Assembly: GCA_013141175.1 (NCBI GenBank)
Contig: JABFRN010000001.1
Span: 3,988,001 to 4,052,000, forward strand
Reading direction: 5' to 3'
Length of the DNA stretch: 64,000 nucleotides
DNA from: Lysobacter sp.
GTDB taxonomy: Bacteria; Pseudomonadota; Gammaproteobacteria; Xanthomonadales; Xanthomonadaceae
Every line of letters starts with the position of its first letter. Position 1 is the first letter of the stretch. The position numbers and the translations under genes were made by a program. The notes under the pieces were generated by a model. That model made no database searches. It was not told the DNA's origin and saw only the letters and a program-made list of their open reading frames with translations. Below are positions 8,600 through 17,029 of this stretch, piece by piece.

Positions 8600-9436
8600 A
8601 TGCGCATCGTTTCGATCCTGTTGACCGCCGCCCTGGTCGCCGCTCCCTTCGCATCCCACGCCGAGCAACGCTGCGAACATTCCGCTGATCGCGATGCGGA
8701 ATTGAATCTGAGCGGCATCAAGACGGTGGTATTCGACATCGGCCCGCACACCCTGGCGCTGAAGGGCGACAGGAGCCCGTCGGGCACGATCCGTGGCAAG
8801 GCCTGCGCATCGGATACCAAACGCCTCGCCGAACTCGTGGTCACCCAACTGCGCGATGGCGACAAGCTGATCGTGCGTGCCGAACGGAACAGCCTGATGC
8901 GCAAAGGCTCCTGGTCGGGCGAGTCGTACAGCTATCTGACATTGACCGCCACGATACCCGACAATATCGCGGCGCAGGTCAAGGTCGGCTCCGGCGATGC
9001 CGTCATCGATGGCGTTGCATCCCTGAGCGCCGATGTCGGCTCCGGCGACCTCGAAGCGCGTCATATCCGCGGCGCGCTGTATGCGGATGTCGGTTCCGGG
9101 GACATCCATGCGAGCGATATCGGTGTCCTGCATGTCGTCTCGATCGGCTCCGGCGACATGAGTGCGCGCAACGTGCGCGGCGACGCATGGGTTGGCGAGA
9201 TCAACTCCGGCGATCTCTCCGTCGCCGATGTGCAAGGCGATCTCGCGATCGGTTCGATCGGTTCGGGCGACGCCATGCTCAGCGCGATCGCCGGAAACGT
9301 GAAACTGGAACGCATCGGTTCGGGCGATCTTGAAGCGAACGGCGTGGGTGGCGATCTCATCGTCGATCATGTCGGCAGCGGATCCGTGGGCCATCGCAAT
9401 GTGAAAGGAAAGGTGCGTGTTCCTGAAGACGATTGA
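8600..9436 (+). CDS. Exported DUF4097-like beta-repeat protein
   Basis: A 278-residue protein with a cleavable signal peptide (MRIVSILLTAALVAAPFASHA). The C-terminal two thirds contain a repeating unit of about 19-20 residues centred on GSGD (VGSGDLEA, VGSGDIHA, IGSGDMSA, INSGDLSV, IGSGDAML, IGSGDLEA), as in DUF4097/adhesin-like right-handed beta-helix folds. The start is chosen at the ATG that begins the signal peptide, after a GAGAGA stretch. Function is unknown. Proteins of this type often follow YtrA/ABC operons in this group, so a role in envelope sensing is possible. Confidence 0.75.
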   Translation: MRIVSILLTAALVAAPFASHAEQRCEHSADRDAELNLSGIKTVVFDIGPHTLALKGDRSPSGTIRGKACASDTKRLAELVVTQLRDGDKLIVRAERNSLMRKGSWSGESYSYLTLTATIPDNIAAQVKVGSGDAVIDGVASLSADVGSGDLEARHIRGALYADVGSGDIHASDIGVLHVVSIGSGDMSARNVRGDAWVGEINSGDLSVADVQGDLAIGSIGSGDAMLSAIAGNVKLERIGSGDLEANGVGGDLIVDHVGSGSVGHRNVKGKVRVPEDD

Positions 9437-9505
9437 TCCGTCGCCTCTGCGATGGCCCCGAAAACGAACCGAAATATTCCTGCCGAAACCGGAGTGGAGA
9501 ATCCC

Positions 9506-10219
9506 ATGTACACCCTGCGCATGACCGCATTCGCATTGCTCGGTTGCCTGTCCCTGTCCGGCTGCGGCAACAGCACTCCCTCGTCATCGTCCGACCCCGC
9601 CGAAGAACCCACGACTTTCATCGGCAAGGCCGTGAAGGAAGCGACCGATGGCGCCAAGGAAGAGTTGGCGACGAAGAATCTCGATCTCGATGTCACCGGC
9701 CAGCCAGGGGCCGAAATCACGCCGGCCGGGGATTTCCTGATCGATGGCAAACCGGTGACACTCAACACCGAACAGAAGGCGCTGATGCTGGAATACCGTG
9801 GGCATCTGGCCAAGATCGCGGACGCCGGGATCGGGGTCGGCATCGAAGGCGCGGATCTGGCCGGCAAGGCGATGCGCGAAGCCATCAGGGGCGTCTTCAC
9901 CGGCGAAACCGATCAGATCGACAAGAAGATCGAAGCGGAAGCCGAAGGCGTCAGGCAATCCGCGCAGGAACTCTGCACTCTGCTGCCGGCGATGAAAATC
10001 ACCCAGGACAAGCTCGCCGCCATGCTGCCCGAATTCAAGCCGTACGCGACCATGGACGACGGCGACGTCAAGGATTGCATGACCGACAACGACAGCCATT
10101 ACGACGCGGGCAAGGAAATCGGCAGTCAGATCGGCCAGGCGATCAAGGGCGATGCCAGCGGCCACGGCGACACGATGAATGCCGCGGAAGAAGCCGAGGC
10201 CGCAAGCACCAAACAGTAG
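9506..10219 (+). CDS. DUF2884 (YggN-like) lipoprotein
   Basis: A 237-residue protein with a lipoprotein signal (LSLSGC, Cys20) and the family motif EITPAGDFLIDGKPVTLN followed by YRGHLAKIADAGI. DUF2884 proteins are periplasmic proteins of unknown function. The start at 9506 is preceded by GGAGTGGAGA and directly begins the signal peptide; an earlier in-frame ATG at 9452 adds a non-signal extension. It may be cotranscribed with the DUF4097 gene, 69 bases upstream. Confidence 0.8.
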   Translation: MYTLRMTAFALLGCLSLSGCGNSTPSSSSDPAEEPTTFIGKAVKEATDGAKEELATKNLDLDVTGQPGAEITPAGDFLIDGKPVTLNTEQKALMLEYRGHLAKIADAGIGVGIEGADLAGKAMREAIRGVFTGETDQIDKKIEAEAEGVRQSAQELCTLLPAMKITQDKLAAMLPEFKPYATMDDGDVKDCMTDNDSHYDAGKEIGSQIGQAIKGDASGHGDTMNAAEEAEAASTKQ

Positions 10220-10242
10220 ACGGAATACTGCCGGCGGCAGCC

Positions 10243-11682
10243 TCAGCCGCCGCCGGCACCGGTCTGCACGCCGCCCTTCACCAGCGCGGCCGGATCCAGC
10301 AGCTGTCTCAGCGTCTTTGCATCGAGACCGCTGTCCTCCAGCGCCACATCGAACACCGGACGCCGCTCGCGATACGCCTTCTTGGCGATCGCGGCGGCTT
10401 TTTCGTAACCGATGGCGGGATTGAGCGCCGTCACGAGGATCGGATTGCGCTCCAGCGCGTCGGCGATGCGGTCGACACGGAAGGTCATGCCGGCGATCGC
10501 CGTGTCGGCCAGCGCGGTCATCGCATTCGCGAGCAGGCCGATGCTCTCCAGCAGGTTCGCCGCGATCAGCGGCAGCATCACGTTGAGCTGGAAGTTGCCG
10601 CTCTGCCCGGCGATCGTGACTGCGGTGTGATGGCCCATCACCTGCGCGCACACCATCGCCACCACTTCCGGGATCACCGGATTGACCTTCCCGGGCATGA
10701 TCGACGAGCCCGGTTGCAGGGCCGGCAATTCGATCTCGCCCAGTCCTGCCAACGGTCCCGAATTCATCCAGCGCAGATCGTTCGCGATCTTCATCAGCGC
10801 GACCGCCAGCGCGGACAGTTGACCCGAGAGTTCGACCGCATCGTCCTGCGACGCAAGACCTTCGAATCGATCCTCGGCAACGACGAAGCGCACGCCCGAC
10901 AGCACCGATACGGTCTGCGCCACGCGCTGGCCGAAGCGCGGATCGGTATTGATCCCGGTCCCGACCGCCGTACCGCCGATCGGCAGCCGCCGCAGGCGCT
11001 TGAGGCAGTCCTCGATCCGCATCCGCGCGGAATCGAGCTGCGACGACCATGCGCCCAGCTCCTGTCCGAAGGTCAGCGGCATCGCGTCCATCATATGCGT
11101 GCGCCCGGTCTTCACCAGCTTCCGCGACTCGCGCGCGCGCCGGTCGATGGTCCGGCGCAGTTGCTGCAGCGCGGGCAACAAGTCCTCGACCACCGCCAGT
11201 TGGGCACTGACGCGGATCGCGGTCGGCACCACGTCGTTCGAGCTCTGGCCGAGATTCACATCGTCGTTGGGATGCACTTTGCCCCGGCCGGCCCGCATCA
11301 CCAGCGCCGCGATCACCTCGTTGGCGTTCATGTTGCTGGAGGTGCCGGAGCCGGTCTGGTAGATGTCGACCGGGAACTGCTCATCGTGTTCGCCCTCGGC
11401 CACCGCCATCGCCGCGCGGCGGATCGCAGCCGCGCGCGTCTTCGGCAACAGACCGAGATTGGCATTGGTCTGGGCGGCAGCCGCCTTGATCAGCCCGAGG
11501 GCGCGGATGAAGCCGCGCGGCATCGGCCGGCCGGAGATGCGGAAGTTCCGCACCGCGCGCTGGGTCTGCGCGCCCCAGAGCGCCGCGGCGGGCACCTGCA
11601 GCTCGCCCATGCAGTCGCGCTCGGTGCGCATGGGCTCGGGGATCGTACCGGCATGGCGGGTATGGGCGCTGCGTCGGGGCAT
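10243..11682 (-). CDS. fumC: Class II fumarate hydratase
   Basis: Reversibly hydrates fumarate to L-malate in the TCA cycle; class II enzymes are iron-independent tetramers. The protein shows RTERDCMGELQVPAAALWGA near the N-terminus, the substrate-binding region GSGTSSNMNANEVIA, NDDVNLGQSSNDVVPTAI, TGRTHMMDAMPLT and the fumarase/lyase signature GSSIMPGKVNP. With the ATG at 11682 it is 479 residues; the ATG at 11631 gives 462 residues, nearer the family norm, and neither has a strong ribosome site. It converges with the DUF2884 gene and is divergent from purB. Confidence 0.93.
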   Translation of the reverse strand: MPRRSAHTRHAGTIPEPMRTERDCMGELQVPAAALWGAQTQRAVRNFRISGRPMPRGFIRALGLIKAAAAQTNANLGLLPKTRAAAIRRAAMAVAEGEHDEQFPVDIYQTGSGTSSNMNANEVIAALVMRAGRGKVHPNDDVNLGQSSNDVVPTAIRVSAQLAVVEDLLPALQQLRRTIDRRARESRKLVKTGRTHMMDAMPLTFGQELGAWSSQLDSARMRIEDCLKRLRRLPIGGTAVGTGINTDPRFGQRVAQTVSVLSGVRFVVAEDRFEGLASQDDAVELSGQLSALAVALMKIANDLRWMNSGPLAGLGEIELPALQPGSSIMPGKVNPVIPEVVAMVCAQVMGHHTAVTIAGQSGNFQLNVMLPLIAANLLESIGLLANAMTALADTAIAGMTFRVDRIADALERNPILVTALNPAIGYEKAAAIAKKAYRERRPVFDVALEDSGLDAKTLRQLLDPAALVKGGVQTGAGGG

Positions 11683-11736
11683 GGTCCGCGCCTGTCGTGA
11701 TGGAGATCGGCCGAGCATACCCCCGCGAGCGTTTAG

Positions 11737-13134
<1,398 letters not shown>

Positions 13135-13135
13135 C

Positions 13136-14377
13136 ATGGCGAAGCGCACCCGCAATGGCGCCGACGCGCTGCCCTACGAAATCGACGCCACCGGCAACGG
13201 GCCATTGGGCATGGCGCCGGAAGCGTTCCTGCGCGATTACTGGCAGAAACGACCGCTGCTGATCCGCAATGCGTTCCCGGACTTCGTCTCGCCGGTGACG
13301 CCGGAAGATCTCGCCGGTCTGGCCTGCGAGGAATCGGCGCTGTCGCGCATCGCGAGTTACGACCGCGCCAGCGACGCCTGGCGCATCCGCAGCGGCCCGT
13401 TCGCCGAAGAAGAATTTCCCGGCATGCCGCACCACGACTGGACCCTGCTGGTGCAGGACGTGGACAAGTGGGACCCGGACGTGCGCGCGCTGCTCGACGA
13501 CTTCGATTTCCTGCCGCGCTGGCGCATGGACGACATCATGATCTCGTTCGCCGCGCCGGGCGGTTCGGTCGGCGCGCACATCGACCAGTACGACGTGTTC
13601 CTGCTGCAGGGCCTGGGCCATCGCCGCTGGCTGATCGATACCGCGCCGGATCCGGACGAGACCTATCTCGACGACGTGCCGCTGCGCCTGCTGAAGCATT
13701 TCAAGCCGGACCACGATTGGGTACTGAAGCCGGGCGACATGCTGTACCTGCCGCCGGGCGTACCGCATCACGGCATCGCCGAAGACGCGTGCCTCACCAT
13801 CTCGGTCGGGCTGCGCGCGCCGTCCAGCGCGGAACTGCTCGGCGACTTCGTCGACAGTCTGATCTGCGATGCCGACGAAGCCGTGCGCTACACCGACCCG
13901 GATATCGCACCGCCGAAGGACAGCCATGAGATCGACGCCGCCGCAATGACGCGCGCCATCGAAGCCTTGAACAAGCTACGCATGAACGACCCGGAGCGCC
14001 TCGGCGACTGGTTCGGCCGTTTCATCAGCCTCTACCGCAGCGCGGGCATTGCGCTCGACCCGGACGCGCCGCGCTCGCGGATCGAAATCGAATTCGATCT
14101 GCAGCAGGGTGCCGTACTGCAGCGCCATCCGTGGACCCGGGCCGCCTGGCGGCGCAGCACGGAGCGGAAAACGATCGGGAAACTCTATCTGGCGGGGCAG
14201 ATCCATGCGCTGCCGCTCGCCGATGCACGCACCCTCGCCGCCGCCGAAACGCTGGATGGCGACACCTACTCCAGGCTGTCGGCGCAGGGCCAGTCTCTGG
14301 TCCTCGATCTGCTCGCGGAGGGCCAATACCGGCTGCAGAACGACGGTTTCGACACCGGCGAGGACGACGATGCCTGA
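13136..14377 (+). CDS. roxA: JmjC ribosomal oxygenase (50S ribosomal protein uL16 arginine hydroxylase, RoxA/YcfD)
   Basis: A 2-oxoglutarate/Fe(II) dioxygenase that in E. coli hydroxylates an arginine of ribosomal protein L16. The cupin core shows the iron triad: His148 and Asp150 in AHIDQYDVFLLQ and His211 in LPPGVPHHGI. The N-terminal MAPEAFLRDYWQKRPLLIRN and the C-terminal dimerisation/winged-helix part complete the 413-residue length. The 2-oxoglutarate cosubstrate is made and used by TCA enzymes encoded nearby. It follows purB by one base and overlaps the acetyltransferase gene by eight. Confidence 0.9.
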   Translation: MAKRTRNGADALPYEIDATGNGPLGMAPEAFLRDYWQKRPLLIRNAFPDFVSPVTPEDLAGLACEESALSRIASYDRASDAWRIRSGPFAEEEFPGMPHHDWTLLVQDVDKWDPDVRALLDDFDFLPRWRMDDIMISFAAPGGSVGAHIDQYDVFLLQGLGHRRWLIDTAPDPDETYLDDVPLRLLKHFKPDHDWVLKPGDMLYLPPGVPHHGIAEDACLTISVGLRAPSSAELLGDFVDSLICDADEAVRYTDPDIAPPKDSHEIDAAAMTRAIEALNKLRMNDPERLGDWFGRFISLYRSAGIALDPDAPRSRIEIEFDLQQGAVLQRHPWTRAAWRRSTERKTIGKLYLAGQIHALPLADARTLAAAETLDGDTYSRLSAQGQSLVLDLLAEGQYRLQNDGFDTGEDDDA

Positions 14378-15293
14378 TCGCACGCAGTTCAGCGGCACGT
14401 TCCGGGTCGAAGCCATCGATTACGCGAGCGGCGTCGACGATCTGCGCGCGGTGCGCGAACCGGTGTTCGTGCGGGAACAGCAGGTGCCGATCGAACTGGA
14501 GTGGGACGAACTCGATCCGCGCTGCGTGCATGTGATCGCCCGCGATGCCACCGGAAAGCCGATCGGCACCGGGCGTTTGACGCCGGAACACAAGATCGGG
14601 CGCATGGCGGTGTTGCCCGAGTGGCGCGGACGCGGCGTCGGCGACGCGCTGCTGCTGTCGCTGATCCATGAAGCCGCGCAGCGGCGCTGGCCCGAGCTGC
14701 GCCTGCACTCGCAAGCCTCGGCGGTCGGCTTCTACGTGAAGCACGGCTTCGTGCCCTACGGCGATCGCTTCATGGAAGCCGGCATCGAGCACCAGAGCAT
14801 GCGTCGGCAGATCGGCGGCCCCACCGCCATCGACACCCGCGAAGCCGCGGTCGCGATCACCACGGCCGTCGTCACCGCCACCCGGCGCGAGCTGTGCCTC
14901 TACAGCCGCCAGCTCGACCCGGGCCTGTTCGACTCGCCCGAAGTGCTCGAAGCGCTGCGCAGGCTCGCCACCCGCCGGCAGCGGGTCGATATCCGCATTC
15001 TTCTGCAGGACGCCGGGACGCCGCAGCGGGCGCATGCGCCGCTGATCGGCCTGAGCCAGCGGCTGTCGAGCGTATTCGCCTTCCGCGAGATCACCGATCC
15101 CGCCGACCACGGTTACGCCTCGGCCTTCATCGCCAACGACAGTGGCGGTTACTACTTCCGCACCCTCGGCAACCGCTTCGACGGCGAGGCCGCGCTCGAC
15201 TTCGGCGGCCGTGCCCGCCAGCTCGCCGACGGTTTCATGCCGGTGTGGGAACGCGCGCGGATCGTCACCGAGTTCCGCGCGCTGGACATCTGA
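14370..15293 (+). CDS. GNAT N-acetyltransferase with an uncharacterised C-terminal domain
   Basis: A 307-residue protein. Residues 10-150 are a GNAT domain with the acetyl-CoA loop in RMAVLPEWRGRGVGDALLL and the late motif VGFYVKHGFVPYGDRFMEAGIEH. A second domain (about 155-307) begins with ELCLYSRQLDPGLFDSPEVLEAL and looks like a phosphatidyl-transferase-like fold without obvious catalytic HKD motifs. The start at 14370 overlaps the roxA stop by eight bases (ATGCCTGA), indicating translational coupling. The acetyl acceptor is unknown. The coupling to a ribosomal hydroxylase suggests protein modification, but this is inference. Confidence 0.8.
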   Translation: MPDRTQFSGTFRVEAIDYASGVDDLRAVREPVFVREQQVPIELEWDELDPRCVHVIARDATGKPIGTGRLTPEHKIGRMAVLPEWRGRGVGDALLLSLIHEAAQRRWPELRLHSQASAVGFYVKHGFVPYGDRFMEAGIEHQSMRRQIGGPTAIDTREAAVAITTAVVTATRRELCLYSRQLDPGLFDSPEVLEALRRLATRRQRVDIRILLQDAGTPQRAHAPLIGLSQRLSSVFAFREITDPADHGYASAFIANDSGGYYFRTLGNRFDGEAALDFGGRARQLADGFMPVWERARIVTEFRALDI

Positions 15294-15300
15294 GCCACGT

Positions 15301-16743
15301 TCACTCCGTCACCAGCGCGGAGCGCCGCAGCAGGATCTCGAAACGCACCATGCCGCCCGGCATGGCCTGGATCTGCAGCAGTTCGGGCGTCGAGCCCTGA
15401 CCGGCGATGGCGCGCAACCCGTCCGAAACGCTGCGATTGGAGCCCGCTTCGCCGACGATGGTGACGTTGCCGCCGCCATAACGCACATCGGTGATGCGAC
15501 TGCCGGCCGGCAAGAGTGCGCCGACGCGGCTGCGGATCGTCGCCGCATCGGCGAACCCCGCCGAAGGCGGTTCGGGCGGTGCCACCGACAGCACGGCCAG
15601 CGTCGGCGAGGATTCCGGCGATGGTCGAGCGGCTGCCCGAGCAGCCATCGTTCCAGGTGCGGCCAACGGAGAATCGGTCAGCGTGAATTCGACTTCGGTC
15701 ACCTCCGGCCGGCTGCTGAATCCGCGACGGACCACATCGCCCGGACCTCGCGTGTCGCCGCTGGCGCGCTCGACGCTGTCCAGAAGCCAATCTTTCTGTG
15801 CGTCCGGCGCCGTATAGCGGACGTGGACCTTGCCGTTCCGCACCACCACTTCGTCGAGCACCGTTCCGGCCGGCACCAGCGGTGCGAGACGCGTCCGGAT
15901 CGTCTCCGCCGACGCATACCGCCGCGCATCCTCGCGGATCCGGTTCGCCTCCAAGGCCGCAGTTTCGGCTTCGATCTCGTCGATCGGCCGCTGGAAAACA
16001 TAGCGCCCGCGCATGTCGTCGGGACGCCAGGCATGCAGACCGTCGTAGAGCGGCCATTGCAGGCTGCCGGTGAACGTGCCGGTGGGAATCGGCAGATCCT
16101 TGCAACCGTCGCCGCACCAGACGGTGATGCCGACGGTGCTGATTTCGCGGGACTCGCCGATGATCGACCCATCCTCGCCGCGCGTGAGCCGGATCGGTTT
16201 GCCGTAGGCACGCGGCAGTTCCACCCAGCCGTCCCGGCACACCATCTCGCTGCCCGCACGCAGCGTCCGCACGATTTCCGCACGCGGCCCGAGTTCCGCC
16301 ACGCGCCTGGCATAGGCGGCCTCACCGTTGCGCGCGATATACGCCCCGCGCCCCGGATCGCTCAGCAGGTGATACCACTCGCGATAGCGCGGCTTGTCGA
16401 ACTCGCGGATCACCCCGAGCTGCTGCATCACCCGTGCATCGTCGATCAGGAAATGCCAGTCGTAGAGACCATGCGCCTTGCGCTGCACGATCAGGCCGGA
16501 CACCTGTGCCGCCGGCACGCGGTTGCCGTCCTCGACGGCGAATTCCAGCAGCATCGACCCTTGGTAGGACACCCCGCGCTCACCGGGCACGTTGAACGCA
16601 TAGGTGCCGCTGAGATCGGGACAGCCGACATGATCCATCCGCAATGCAGCCTTGTCCGCCCGGTCCACGTCTCCCGCCCCACCCCCGCACCCGACCAGCA
16701 ACAGCACCCACCCGATCACAGCGATCCGAAACAGACCCGACAT
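15301..16743 (-). CDS. Lipoprotein of unknown function with an internally duplicated C-terminal domain
   Basis: A 480-residue lipoprotein (signal peptide ending LLLVGC, Cys19). The N-terminal half is rich in Trp and Tyr, with Cys pairs (CGDGCKDLPI), and resembles no family I recognise. The C-terminal part contains two copies of a unit of about 75 residues. They begin SAETIRTRLAPLVPAGTVLD and DAATIRSRVGALLPAGSRIT, each followed by a V-rich strand (EVVVRNGKVHV; DVRYGGGNVTI). The unit resembles small periplasmic domains of pilus or secretin-associated proteins. It is convergent with the GNAT gene (seven-base gap) and divergent from sucA. Confidence 0.65.
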   Translation of the reverse strand: MSGLFRIAVIGWVLLLVGCGGGAGDVDRADKAALRMDHVGCPDLSGTYAFNVPGERGVSYQGSMLLEFAVEDGNRVPAAQVSGLIVQRKAHGLYDWHFLIDDARVMQQLGVIREFDKPRYREWYHLLSDPGRGAYIARNGEAAYARRVAELGPRAEIVRTLRAGSEMVCRDGWVELPRAYGKPIRLTRGEDGSIIGESREISTVGITVWCGDGCKDLPIPTGTFTGSLQWPLYDGLHAWRPDDMRGRYVFQRPIDEIEAETAALEANRIREDARRYASAETIRTRLAPLVPAGTVLDEVVVRNGKVHVRYTAPDAQKDWLLDSVERASGDTRGPGDVVRRGFSSRPEVTEVEFTLTDSPLAAPGTMAARAAARPSPESSPTLAVLSVAPPEPPSAGFADAATIRSRVGALLPAGSRITDVRYGGGNVTIVGEAGSNRSVSDGLRAIAGQGSTPELLQIQAMPGGMVRFEILLRRSALVTE

Positions 16744-16918
16744 CCGACACCCCCTGCGGTTTGCGTCGGCAAACGTATCAGCGTGGCCGCGACCGCGAGC
16801 CGGCGAATCGAAAGTATCGTCGCGCTCACCTCCCGGACCATCGGTTTACGACGATGGTCGAAGGCGTGCAGACCGCCTTGAACGGCGCCGAGTGGTGCGC
16901 TGCGGCGAAGCCTCCGGG

Positions 16919-16924
16919 TATAAT
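16919..16924 (+). promoter_or_regulatory. Perfect -10 box (TATAAT) upstream of sucA
   Basis: TATAAT occurs about 105 bases upstream of the sucA start codon in the 286-base gap shared with the divergent lipoprotein gene. No convincing -35 box is seen at the right distance, so it may depend on an activator. Confidence 0.4.
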
Positions 16925-17029
16925 TCCGATCCTTTCGCCCGCCTGCCTTGCCGCCTCTGGATTTCCCGGCGGATCAAGCGGTTACCGTACTCTCTCCGCG
17001 CTTCCCGACATTCCGAGTGTGATCCCAGA

